Below are positions 1 to 7,881 of a DNA stretch of 64,000 bases, piece by piece. How positions within the stretch are numbered: position 1 is the first letter of the stretch; every line of letters starts with the position of its first letter. The notes under the pieces are model-generated. The model worked only from the letters and a program-made list of their open reading frames with translations. It ran no database searches and was not told where the DNA came from. The DNA comes from an uncultured Lachnospiraceae bacterium (GTDB taxonomy: Bacteria > Bacillota > Clostridia > Lachnospirales > Lachnospiraceae), in assembly GCA_910579735.1 (NCBI GenBank), contig CAJTUZ010000003.1, positions 124,001-188,000 on the forward strand, written 5' to 3'. Made by a program: the position numbers and the translations under genes.

Positions 1-41
1 GTAAGTTTTTCCTGCCGGTTTATCTATCTTTTTTAATACGT

Positions 42-1457
42 TCAGACATTTTGCACCTTTATCATGTTAGTCGTGCCGGAAATACCGATCGGCACGCCGG
101 ACGTAATGACGGTCAGATCTCCTTTTTGCAGCAGCTGCAGTTTCTCCGCCGCGGTAAGCGCATGATCGAACAGATCAAAAACGTCTTTTTCTTCTTTGAT
201 CAGCACCGGCGTAACGCCCCATGCCAGATTGATCTGTCTGCATACTTTTTCCGTAGTGGCACAGCCTATGATATCGCTTGCCGGCCTGTATCCTGCAACC
301 ATTCTTGCAGAACGTCCGGATTTGGTAACGGTAACGATCGCCTTGGCGCTTAAATCAAGTGCCGTCGTACATGTGGCATGGCAGATAGCATCGGTAACAT
401 CCGGGTTGGCGTTTCTGTCATGATTAAAAAACCGCTTTCTGTAATCCACATCCTGCTCGGTGCGCTCTGCAATCCTGACCATTGTTTTCACCGCCTCGAC
501 CGGATAGGCTCCAGCTGCGGTTTCTCCCGAGAGCATGATCGCACTCGTTCCATCATAGACCGCATTGGCAATATCCGTCGCCTCTGCTCTGGTCGGTCTC
601 GGATTCTTGATCATAGACTCCAACATCTGTGTTGCGGTAATAACCTGTTTGCCGACCTGATATACTTTCTTAATGATCATCTTCTGAATGACGGGTACCT
701 CTTCATACGGAATCTCAACACCCATATCGCCTCTTGCGATCATGATTCCGTCCGACACTTCGATAATTTCATCGATATTTTCCACACCCTGCATATTTTC
801 AATCTTGGAAATGATCTTAATATCTTCGCCGCCGTTCTTATCAAGCAGTCTGCGAAGCTGTAAAATATCGTCTTTGCACTGTACGAAAGATGCCGCGATA
901 AAATCCACATCCTGCGCAATCCCGAATAAAATATCTTCTCTGTCTTTTTCACTTAAATACGGCATGGAAAGATTTACATCCGGTACATTGATCCCCTTAT
1001 TATTGGAAACAATGCCGCCGTTGATCACACGGCATACAATATTCGTCTGCTCCACTTTCTCTACCCGCATCTCGATCAGACCATCATCGATCAAAACTTT
1101 CATACCGACTTCCAGATCCTCATAAAGACGGGAATACGTAACGGAAACTTTCTCAGACGTGCCCTCCGCTTCTTCCGAAGTCAGGGTAAATAACTGTCCT
1201 TCTTTTAATGTAACCTTTCCGTCTTTAAACTGCTTCACTCTTACTTCCGGTCCCTTGGTATCCAGTAAGATCGCAACCGGCTTTTTCACCTCTTTACGGA
1301 TCTTCTTTACCATGTCCATCCGTTTCTTATGTTCCTCATAAACGCCATGAGAGAAATTACATCTGGCGACATTCATGCCTTCCACCATCAACTGCCGCAG
1401 GACGTCTTCATTATCCGTAGACGGTCCCAATGTACATACGATCTTGGTTTTTCTCAT
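42..1457 (-). CDS. pyk: Pyruvate kinase
   Basis: Cytosolic last step of glycolysis: phosphoenolpyruvate plus ADP gives pyruvate plus ATP. The 471-residue product starts MRKTKIVCTLGPS, the classic N-terminal strand of the family. It carries the ARGDMGVEIP and ATQMLESM motifs of the active-site barrel (metal and phosphate ligands), and a C-terminal allosteric domain ending ISGTTNMIKV. Length fits the basic enzyme without the extra C-terminal PEP-utiliser-like domain seen in Bacillus. The frame stays open upstream to a TTG at 1520, but the ATG at 1457 is preceded by AGGAATAAAG and matches the family N-terminus, so I use it. It is a single minus-strand gene; its upstream neighbour (amt) is closed off by a terminator hairpin. 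Function is near certain. Confidence 0.97.
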   Translation of the reverse strand: MRKTKIVCTLGPSTDNEDVLRQLMVEGMNVARCNFSHGVYEEHKKRMDMVKKIRKEVKKPVAILLDTKGPEVRVKQFKDGKVTLKEGQLFTLTSEEAEGTSEKVSVTYSRLYEDLEVGMKVLIDDGLIEMRVEKVEQTNIVCRVINGGIVSNNKGINVPDVNLSMPYLSEKDREDILFGIAQDVDFIAASFVQCKDDILQLRRLLDKNGGEDIKIISKIENMQGVENIDEIIEVSDGIMIARGDMGVEIPYEEVPVIQKMIIKKVYQVGKQVITATQMLESMIKNPRPTRAEATDIANAVYDGTSAIMLSGETAAGAYPVEAVKTMVRIAERTEQDVDYRKRFFNHDRNANPDVTDAICHATCTTALDLSAKAIVTVTKSGRSARMVAGYRPASDIIGCATTEKVCRQINLAWGVTPVLIKEEKDVFDLFDHALTAAEKLQLLQKGDLTVITSGVPIGISGTTNMIKVQNV

Positions 1458-1663
1458 CTTTATTCCTATCTGCACGCTGCGACGTGCATAAATATAAGTT
1501 GAACACACATTTTTATTCAACTCTTCGTCCCTTTTAGTATGTCAGAAAACGTGAAAGTGATTCATCTGCGTTTCACGATCTGCGGACGATATTATTATAT
1601 GTAAAATGGCGGCCGGATGCAAGATTTTTGTCTTCGGCTGTTTCAGTCATGCCGGTCAGACGC

Positions 1664-1693
1664 AAAACCCCCGGTGGTGGAAGCACCGAGGGT
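1664..1693 (-). terminator. Intrinsic terminator of the amt-P-II gene
   Basis: On the minus strand an 11-bp stem (ACCCTCGGTGC paired with the GGTG..GGGGGT arm, a few mismatches) is followed by TTTTG. It lies 45 bp after the amt stop codon and separates it from pyk. Confidence 0.7.
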
Positions 1694-1739
1694 CTCGCGT
1701 TTACATGTATACAAACTAAGGGATTAGTGAACGGCTGTT

Positions 1740-3482
1740 TTATTCTACGTCCTGCAGCGCCGCAAAATCTTCTTCTCCGGTACGTATTTTCACTACTTTG
1801 GCTACGTTATAAACAAAGATCTTACCGTCGCCGATATGTCCGGTAAACAATGCTTTCTTAGCGGCAGTGATCACTGCGTCTACAGGAATCTTACTGATAA
1901 TGACTTCTACCTTTACCTTAGGCAGAAGCGTCGCATCCATCTCGACCCCGCGGTATACGTCCCCCGCTCCTTTCTGAACGCCGCACCCCATAACCTGTGT
2001 TACCGTCATACCGGTTACGCCGAGGTCGTTCATGGCTTTCTTCAAATGATCATATCTGGACAGTTTGGCAATCACGACTACTTTATACATACCCGCTGCC
2101 GCCGGATATTCTGTGATAACCGGTACTGCTGCATCTTTTTGTACGGCAGACGCCTCGTCATATTTATCCGTGCCAAGACTCGTATTTTCATTGATATCCA
2201 TTGTCATCGTATTAGAGATATCCATAATACTGAATCCCGAATAAGCCGAAGCAAGACCGTGTTCGCAGGCATCCAGTCCGACGATTTCCTCTTCTTCGCT
2301 GACACGCAGTCCGCCAAGTGCCTTAATGATTAAAAAGGCAATTGTAATCGTAACCGTCGTCCATGCGGCAACCGCCGCAAAACCAATGAGCTGCAATTCT
2401 AATTGTTTAAAACCGCCTCCGTAGAAAAGACCGATGATACTGTCGTTACCCGGAGCAGATGTCGTTGCGAACAACCCGACTGCAATCGTTCCCCAGATAC
2501 CGTTGAGACAATGTACTGCTACCGCACCTACCGGATCATCAATATGCAGTTTGTAATCCAAAAACCAGACGCCGAAAACAACCAACAGTCCGGCTACCGC
2601 TCCGATAATCAGTGCACCCGTCACATCCGTCACGTCACACGGCGCCGTAATGGCTACCAGACCCGCCAAAGAAGCGTTCAAACACATCGATACATCCGGC
2701 TTCCCGTATTTTACCCAGGTAAACACCATACATACGACTGTGGCGATCGCAGGCGCAACCGTTGTCGTTACGAAAACCGAACCAAGCTGTTCAACGCTCG
2801 TGCAGGCAGCACCGTTAAATCCATACCAACCAAGCCAGAGAATAAATACGCCGAGACAACCGATCGGAAGGTTGTGTCCCGGAAAAGCATTTACCTTTAC
2901 TTTACCATCTTTTTCTTTGGTAAACTTACCGATGCGTGCGCCCAGGATTTTTGCGCCGATCAACGCTGATATACCGCCAACCATATGGATTGCGCAGGAA
3001 CCGGCAAAATCATGGAAGCCCATCTGCGCAAGGAAACCGCCGCCCCAGATCCAGTGTGCCTCGATCGGATAGATCAAGGCGGAGATCACACCCGAATAGA
3101 TGCAGTATGATAGAAATTTCGTTCTCTCCGCCATGGCCCCGGAAACGATCGTTGCGGTCGTCGCGCAGAAAACTAAATTGAATACAAAATTTGACCAGTC
3201 AAACTCCGCATAATTTGTAAAGATATCCAATCCGGGTTTTCCGATTAAACCGATCAAGTCTTCTCCAAATAAGAGACCGAATCCGATCAATATGAAAACA
3301 ACCGTACCAATACAGAAATCCATTAAATTTTTCATCAGAATGTTTCCTGCATTTTTTGCTCTGGTAAAACCTGTTTCAACCATTGCGAAACCTGCCTGCA
3401 TCCAGAATACCAACGCCGCGCCGATCAAAAACCAGACGCCGAATACCTCTCCGCTTACAGCACTCATCATTTCTTCTGTCAT
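1740..3482 (-). CDS. amt: Ammonium transporter with fused C-terminal P-II domain
   Basis: 580 residues. Residues about 1-410 are an Amt/MEP/Rh ammonium channel with roughly eleven membrane spans (AGFAMVETGFTRAKN near the N-terminus, GHNLPIGCLGVFILWLGWYG and HIDDPVGAVAVHCLNGIWG further on, containing the two pore histidines). After a polar linker, residues about 465-575 form a complete P-II (GlnB/GlnK) domain: start MYKVVVIAKL, T-loop GCGVQKGAGDVYRG with the tyrosine that is uridylylated in enterobacteria, and the FTGHIGDGKIFVY signature. In other bacteria GlnK is a separate protein that plugs the channel when nitrogen is plentiful; here the gate would be tethered to the channel. Amt-P-II fusions are known but uncommon. 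Preceded by GGAGGGAAAATT. A leader with two terminator-like hairpins lies upstream. Confidence 0.95.
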   Translation of the reverse strand: MTEEMMSAVSGEVFGVWFLIGAALVFWMQAGFAMVETGFTRAKNAGNILMKNLMDFCIGTVVFILIGFGLLFGEDLIGLIGKPGLDIFTNYAEFDWSNFVFNLVFCATTATIVSGAMAERTKFLSYCIYSGVISALIYPIEAHWIWGGGFLAQMGFHDFAGSCAIHMVGGISALIGAKILGARIGKFTKEKDGKVKVNAFPGHNLPIGCLGVFILWLGWYGFNGAACTSVEQLGSVFVTTTVAPAIATVVCMVFTWVKYGKPDVSMCLNASLAGLVAITAPCDVTDVTGALIIGAVAGLLVVFGVWFLDYKLHIDDPVGAVAVHCLNGIWGTIAVGLFATTSAPGNDSIIGLFYGGGFKQLELQLIGFAAVAAWTTVTITIAFLIIKALGGLRVSEEEEIVGLDACEHGLASAYSGFSIMDISNTMTMDINENTSLGTDKYDEASAVQKDAAVPVITEYPAAAGMYKVVVIAKLSRYDHLKKAMNDLGVTGMTVTQVMGCGVQKGAGDVYRGVEMDATLLPKVKVEVIISKIPVDAVITAAKKALFTGHIGDGKIFVYNVAKVVKIRTGEEDFAALQDVE

Positions 3483-3502
3483 AATTTTCCCTCCTCACGC
3501 CA

Positions 3503-3556
3503 AAAATGTGGAGACGCGGCGCTCTTATCCCGAAAAGCGCCATTGCTCCACATTTT
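3503..3556 (-). promoter_or_regulatory. Terminator-like hairpin directly before amt (attenuator)
   Basis: On the minus strand AATGTGGAG (3554-3546) pairs with CTCCACATT, with an inner GGCGCT/AGCGCC stem, and is followed by TTTTTG, 15-20 nt before the amt start. Its 3' arm contains GCGTCTCC (3517-3510), exactly complementary to GGAGACGC (3588-3581) in the hairpin just upstream, so a competing antiterminator fold can form. Confidence 0.7.
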
Positions 3557-3576
3557 AAGCTTTACATTATGTTAAT

Positions 3577-3604
3577 GGAAGCGTCTCCCGCCGGAGCCGC
3601 ATCC
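3577..3604 (-). promoter_or_regulatory. Leader hairpin sequestering the antiterminator arm
   Basis: Nearly symmetric hairpin GGA-t-GCG-g-CTCC-ggcg-GGAG-a-CGC-t-TCC in the amt leader RNA. Its 3' arm is the segment that could alternatively pair with the 3' arm of the terminator at 3503-3556. No ligand or protein partner can be named from sequence. Confidence 0.55.
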
Positions 3605-3607
3605 AAG

Positions 3608-3643
3608 AAAAAAAGGTGCCATGAATTTCTTCACAGCACCTTT
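3608..3643 (-). terminator. Promoter-proximal terminator hairpin in the amt leader
   Basis: AAAGGTGC-TG-TGAA-GAAA-TTCA-TG-GCACCTTTTTTT on the minus strand: a strong stem followed by seven U. It begins only about 10 nt after the predicted transcription start, so it is a leader element of amt rather than the end of another gene; the gene on the other side reads away from it. Confidence 0.7.
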
Positions 3644-3657
3644 GCTCTTACGTTTGG

Positions 3658-3686
3658 ATTGTATCACCACTCCTTTTAGATGTCAA
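3658..3686 (-). promoter_or_regulatory. Sigma-A promoter of amt
   Basis: TTGACA (3686-3681), 17-bp spacer, TACAAT (3663-3658). Predicted start near 3651, giving a leader of about 170 nt that holds three hairpins. Confidence 0.8.
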
Positions 3687-3820
3687 TACATTTTTTTACC
3701 GTATTTTATATTTGTAAAAAACTGCTCCGACAGCGTATAATAAAAATTGCAGCCAGCCAAAAAAGACATTTACCGGCAATTTCATTTTACAGCAGCGCCG
3801 TAATAAAAAGGAGTTCAACC

Positions 3821-4714
3821 ATGCAGGAAAGCCGTTTGTTTAAAATTGTATATCATCTGCTCGACAAAGGCTGTTCCACCGCATCCGAACTGTCACGGAT
3901 GCTGGAAGTCTCAAGCCGCACGATCTACCGGGATCTCGATGCTTTAAGCGCGGCAGGAATTCCCGTCTATGCAGAAGCAGGACGAAACGGCGGCATCCGC
4001 CTCATGAAGGACTTCGTTCTGGATAAAACCATCCTGTCGGAACAGGAAAAGCAGGATATCCTGTCGGCCCTGCAAAACCTTTCTATTGCCAGTTCCGATC
4101 ACGTGCAGGATACGCTCGGCAAACTGTCCGCACTTTTTAAGCTCCCGGCGCAGGACTGGTATGAGATTGATTTCTCCCGCTGGGGCGCTCATACGCACGA
4201 TCAGGATAAATTTGAACTGCTTAAACTTGCCGTACTCCGGCATACCGCCGTAAAAATTTTATACATAAACGCTCACGGCGGACGGGACGAACGAACGGTT
4301 TGGCCCCTGAAACTGCTCTATAAATCAAAAGAATGGTACCTGAAAGCCTTCTGCACCAAAAAACAGGACTTTCGTCTGTTCAAGTTAAACCGTATCCTGC
4401 AATATGCGCTTTCGGAAGAAAGCTTTTCTCCTATGCTTTTCCCGGAAAGCGAAATGCCGGATGAAAACGACGTTTTTATCCGCCTGCATTTTACCAAAGA
4501 GGCCGCCTGCCGCGCCTATGACGAATTTGAAGAAGCGCAGATAGAACATCTGGAAAACGGAGATATTATCGCATGCGCATTCATGCCCACGGATGCATGG
4601 CTTACCGGCTACCTGCTTTCCTTCGGCCCTCAGGTTGAAATACTCGAACCGGATTTTCTAAGAGAAGAACTCGCCGCGCAGGCGAAAGAGATCTATCGGA
4701 AGTACTCTGGATAA
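3821..4714 (+). CDS. WYL-domain transcriptional regulator (YafY type)
   Basis: 297 residues. N-terminal DeoR-like helix-turn-helix (residues about 5-60, STASELSRMLEVSSRTIYRD) followed by a WYL domain with YKSKEWYLKAFC, where the family reads WYL, and a WCX-like C-terminus. Such proteins bind DNA and sense a ligand or nucleic acid through WYL; some control damage or defence genes. The frame is open from 3680, but ATG 3821 has AAAAAGGAG eight bases ahead and gives the family N-terminus. It stands divergent from amt and upstream of the ClbS-like gene, with a perfect palindrome between them. Family is clear; target and ligand unknown. Confidence 0.88.
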   Translation: MQESRLFKIVYHLLDKGCSTASELSRMLEVSSRTIYRDLDALSAAGIPVYAEAGRNGGIRLMKDFVLDKTILSEQEKQDILSALQNLSIASSDHVQDTLGKLSALFKLPAQDWYEIDFSRWGAHTHDQDKFELLKLAVLRHTAVKILYINAHGGRDERTVWPLKLLYKSKEWYLKAFCTKKQDFRLFKLNRILQYALSEESFSPMLFPESEMPDENDVFIRLHFTKEAACRAYDEFEEAQIEHLENGDIIACAFMPTDAWLTGYLLSFGPQVEILEPDFLREELAAQAKEIYRKYSG

Positions 4715-4762
4715 TCGCAGGTAAAAACTTCTTTCCGTATAAAATGTTTTATATGAATTTTC

Positions 4763-4793
4763 ATAAATTATGACATGCAATGTCATAATTTAT
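4763..4793. promoter_or_regulatory. Perfect 13-bp palindrome, possible operator
   Basis: Arms ATAAATTATGACA and TGTCATAATTTAT separated by TGCAA, perfect over 13 bp, 49 bp after the WYL regulator gene. No T-run, so an operator is likelier than a terminator. Confidence 0.45.
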
Positions 4794-4827
4794 ACTGTAT
4801 CCTGATAGTACTATTCATATTAATAGG

Positions 4828-4966
4828 CGATTGCAAAACTTTGCTTTCACAGACAGAGTTTGGGCAAAATGAATGAAATAAGGGGAGACTTGCCACTGCA
4901 TCGGAGCCTCGTTTTTATTCATTTTGACAAGACTCGTGACTCTAAAATCCAGTTTCGCAATTGTCT
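4828..4966. repeat. Long imperfect inverted repeat (MITE-like)
   Basis: Two arms of about 50 bp align ungapped as inverted copies. The best blocks are ATTGCAAAACT (left) against the complement of AGTTTCGCAAT (right) and CAAAATGAAT against ATTCATTTTG; the stretch between them is poorly matched. The whole could fold into one long hairpin. It holds no convincing gene. Size and shape resemble a degenerate miniature transposable element, but no target-site duplication was recognised. Confidence 0.4.
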
Positions 4967-4997
4967 GATTCATATAAACAGAAAAAGGAGAAACCAT

Positions 4998-5543
4998 ATG
5001 AGCAGACCAACAAGCAAAACCGACTTGATAAGCGCCGCCGCTGAAACTTATGAAAAACTGACCGCAATGGTCGACACCATGACGGACAAAGAATTGTCAA
5101 TACCCTTTCAATTCGAAAATGATGCAGGCAAAAAAGAGGCACACTGGCAAAGAGACAAGAATCTCCGCGACATCCTTATCCATCTTTATGAATGGCATCA
5201 GCTTACCCTGCACTGGGTACACGCCAATCAAAACGGTGATGCAGTACCCTTTTTACCGAAACCATACACCTGGAGAACATACGGCAATATGAACGTCATG
5301 TTCTGGAAAAAGCATCAGAATACATCTTTGGAAGACGCCAGAGAAATGTTTGAAAGATCACACCGTGATATTATGGAAATGATAGAAACCCTCTCAAACG
5401 AAGAATTGTTTTCCAAGGGCGTGTTTCCCTGGATCGGTAATTCTGCGCTGGGTTCCTATTTTGTCAGCAATACGTCCAGTCACTATAATTGGGCCATGAA
5501 GAAATTAAAAGCGCATAAAAAGGTGGTGAGGGCCATGGAATAA
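4998..5543 (+). CDS. ClbS/DfsB family protein (DUF1706)
   Basis: 181 residues, all predicted helical, with the family's DILIHLYEWHQL stretch near residue 65 and the closing HYNWAMKKLKAHKK. ClbS of colibactin-producing E. coli hydrolyses the cyclopropane warhead and protects the cell; DfsB is a related DinB-like fold. Most relatives in gut Firmicutes have no tested substrate. ATG 4998 follows AAAAAGGAGAAACCAT; the longer open frame has no ribosome binding site. The stop codon lies inside the terminator hairpin. A role in detoxifying a reactive small molecule is an inference from the family only. Confidence 0.82.
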   Translation: MSRPTSKTDLISAAAETYEKLTAMVDTMTDKELSIPFQFENDAGKKEAHWQRDKNLRDILIHLYEWHQLTLHWVHANQNGDAVPFLPKPYTWRTYGNMNVMFWKKHQNTSLEDAREMFERSHRDIMEMIETLSNEELFSKGVFPWIGNSALGSYFVSNTSSHYNWAMKKLKAHKKVVRAME

Positions 5544-5555
5544 GGCCCTCTTTTT
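5528..5555 (+). terminator. Terminator of the ClbS-like gene
   Basis: GAGGGCC (5528-5534) and GGCCCTC (5544-5550) enclose the stop codon and are followed by TTTTT. Confidence 0.85.
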
Positions 5556-5624
5556 CAGCATCTTCTTTTTCACACCATATATCATGCAGACAACCATTTC
5601 CTTTCCGTTTGCCTGCCTATCGTC

Positions 5625-6083
5625 TTACAGTTCCGTCTCCAGTATGTACCGCTGCACCTGCATACCCATTTTTTCATAGAAAGCAAAGGCCGTCTCATTG
5701 AATCCCCATACCATTAAGTCCAACCGTCCGGCGCCCATTCGCTTCGCCTCTTCCCTTACATGTTCAAACAATGCTCTCCCGACCCCACGGGCCCTGTTAT
5801 TCTCCCGCACACACAAGTCTTCCATGTAGGCTGTTCGTCTGCACACCATACCTGTTTTCTCTCTAAAGCTCACAAAACAGATTCCCAAGACTTCACCGTT
5901 TTCCTCGGCCAGAACGGAAATAACATCTTCCTTACCGACATCTTCCGTAAATTTTTCTCTTGGATAAGGTTCTTCCATGGCCGTGTACAAATCCGGGCGA
6001 TTCCGTACATGCAGATCATGCACTTCACACATCAGTTCATTTACCTTTTCAAAATCCTGTACGGTAATATTTCTGATCAGCAT
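5625..6083 (-). CDS. GNAT-family N-acetyltransferase
   Basis: 152 residues with the GNAT acetyl-CoA site NRARGVGRALFEHV (Q/RxxGxG/A type) near residue 100 and the closing FYEKMGMQVQ motif. Uses acetyl-CoA to acetylate an amine; the substrate cannot be read from the sequence. ATG is preceded by GGGGAGGAATTTAAA. It follows the ABC exporter gene in the same direction with a 50-bp gap and may be co-transcribed. Confidence 0.88.
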   Translation of the reverse strand: MLIRNITVQDFEKVNELMCEVHDLHVRNRPDLYTAMEEPYPREKFTEDVGKEDVISVLAEENGEVLGICFVSFREKTGMVCRRTAYMEDLCVRENNRARGVGRALFEHVREEAKRMGAGRLDLMVWGFNETAFAFYEKMGMQVQRYILETEL

Positions 6084-6133
6084 TTTAAATTCCTCCCCGC
6101 CGTCATTCTACAGACGATGAACGATCCTGTAGA

Positions 6134-7696
6134 TCACGCTATACTCATCTTATGTCCTTTTATCATTATAACACCATCCGCTTCCCTGTCCAGCTCATCG
6201 CCGTGCATAACGACTAAAATACTCTTCTTCCCTTTCAGCTGCACAATATAGCGCACTACCGCTTCCTGCGTTTCCACATCCAGATTAGACAACGGCTCGT
6301 CTAAAAAAAGGATCGGCGCATCCGTTCCAAGCACCCTCATAAGCGCCAGTTTCTGCTGCTGTCCGTAACTTAGATTCACCGGATTGGCCGTGATCTCTTT
6401 CCCTGCAAAATCGACCCTTAACATTTCGCCCAGTCCTTTATCTTCATGAATTCCATACAGATTATCCTTAAAACTTCCGTTTATTGCAAAGAAAGGGTAA
6501 GTCAGCATCGCCGCAGCGTCCATATCCTTTGCAACGGATAAGCGCCCTTTGGATTCCTTCGGACTGACATTGCCGAGCATCAGATTTAAAAGCATACTCT
6601 TGCCGCTGCCGTTTTCTCCTTTGATCACATAGAGGCCGTTCTTTTTCAGTTCCAGCTTATCGATATGATACAGGAAATCCCCCTCCCCATTGCCTTTATA
6701 AAAATCATAATTCTCTGCTTTCAGAAGCAGTTCATTTTCTTTCTTAAATGCCTCATTTTCTTTTGCAATGGCAGCCTCTTCTTCCAGTTCGTCGATGCGC
6801 TCAATATGTACTTTATTGGAACGATAACGCATGCCGATCGAGCAGACTGTTGCAACCGGTATTGCAAAATATCCCATATACTGATATCCCATCACAAGAA
6901 TGCCCGCCGTGATTTCACCCTTCATAACAAATATACCTGCTATAAAAAGAAACGCCACATTACAGATCTGGTTGACGATATCGGGAAGGTAATTACATAA
7001 GTAATCAAAAAAACGGTATTTTACTATATGCTTTTCATAAACTGCAGTCGTATTCTCAAACCGGGTATAAAAGAACTCTTCCGCATGCAGGGCATTGATA
7101 TTCCCTTTGTTTTCAATGATATTGCGCGAGTCCATAAAAAAGACATCCTGCACCTCTATGATATCCTTCTGCATATGATAAAGAGGCTTGGCGCTGTACA
7201 GCGCAATGATCACGAGTACGACGCCGTAAACCGCAAAAAATATACCGAATGCCCAATTGATATAAGTAACGAACAGCAGCATCCCGATAATATAGATCAG
7301 ATTGGCACACATATTCAAATACAGTTCCTCGTGCAGATCCCCATATGCGCCCGCACTGTTTTCGCACAGATTAAAATAATATCCTTTATCCTTTTTCGCA
7401 TAAACAGTCTGGCTCATATTCAGAATATTTTTTAACGACCTTTTCTGAAGCCGGAATGAATTCTGCATTCCGATCTTTACCGGGTTATAATTGACAAAGA
7501 AAAACTTCATGGCCATACCGACCACGGTTACTACAAATGCCGCGACAAACCATTGCAGGAGCATCTCGAAATTCCCGCCTATGAGAATATCATCTATCAA
7601 ATAACTGAATAATAGCGGCAGTAACGTATTGATCACGAACGTAACCGACATTAACATGATCTGCAAAGGATACTTTTTTAACGCTTTTGTTTTCAA
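6134..7696 (-). CDS. ABC transporter, fused permease and ATPase
   Basis: 520-residue half-transporter of exporter type. Residues about 10-290 hold five to six membrane spans; the ATPase domain is C-terminal with Walker A GENGSGKS, signature LSYGQQQ, Walker B ILFLDEP and H-loop VVMHGDE. The nucleotide-binding domain is short and the N-terminal part of the membrane domain lacks an extended lead, as in small lantibiotic or peptide exporters. Start is TTG at 7696, eight bases after GAGGA. A homodimer exporting a peptide or drug is plausible; substrate unknown. No precursor peptide or modification gene is next to it. Confidence 0.88.
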   Translation of the reverse strand: MKTKALKKYPLQIMLMSVTFVINTLLPLLFSYLIDDILIGGNFEMLLQWFVAAFVVTVVGMAMKFFFVNYNPVKIGMQNSFRLQKRSLKNILNMSQTVYAKKDKGYYFNLCENSAGAYGDLHEELYLNMCANLIYIIGMLLFVTYINWAFGIFFAVYGVVLVIIALYSAKPLYHMQKDIIEVQDVFFMDSRNIIENKGNINALHAEEFFYTRFENTTAVYEKHIVKYRFFDYLCNYLPDIVNQICNVAFLFIAGIFVMKGEITAGILVMGYQYMGYFAIPVATVCSIGMRYRSNKVHIERIDELEEEAAIAKENEAFKKENELLLKAENYDFYKGNGEGDFLYHIDKLELKKNGLYVIKGENGSGKSMLLNLMLGNVSPKESKGRLSVAKDMDAAAMLTYPFFAINGSFKDNLYGIHEDKGLGEMLRVDFAGKEITANPVNLSYGQQQKLALMRVLGTDAPILFLDEPLSNLDVETQEAVVRYIVQLKGKKSILVVMHGDELDREADGVIMIKGHKMSIA

Positions 7697-7731
7697 CCGA
7701 AAATCCTCTTTTCATAATATTTATAAACAGT

Positions 7732-7760
7732 AAATGCCGCATCTATGTCCTGCGGCATTT
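7732..7760. terminator. Hairpin between two minus-strand genes
   Basis: AAATGCCGCA and TGCGGCATTT, perfect 10-bp stem, downstream of the propeller-protein gene on the minus strand. T-run is short (TTTA), so termination may be weak. Confidence 0.55.
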
Positions 7761-7881
7761 GTTATCTATATTATGAATTGCGGGATTAAGAAAAACAAGC
7801 AACCATTAATTTACGGATTCTCAACCGGCGGTTGAGGCGTTTTGTCATGTTCTACACGCATCTGCTTAAAAAGCAACCGTA

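Noticed and set aside
1458..1520. N-terminal extension of pyruvate kinase from a TTG
   Set aside because: No ribosome site, and the family starts at the ATG at 1457.
3503..3643. amt leader as an ANTAR target or a known riboswitch
   Set aside because: The paired hexaloop pattern of ANTAR sites could not be shown and no known riboswitch core was recognised; left as an unassigned attenuator.
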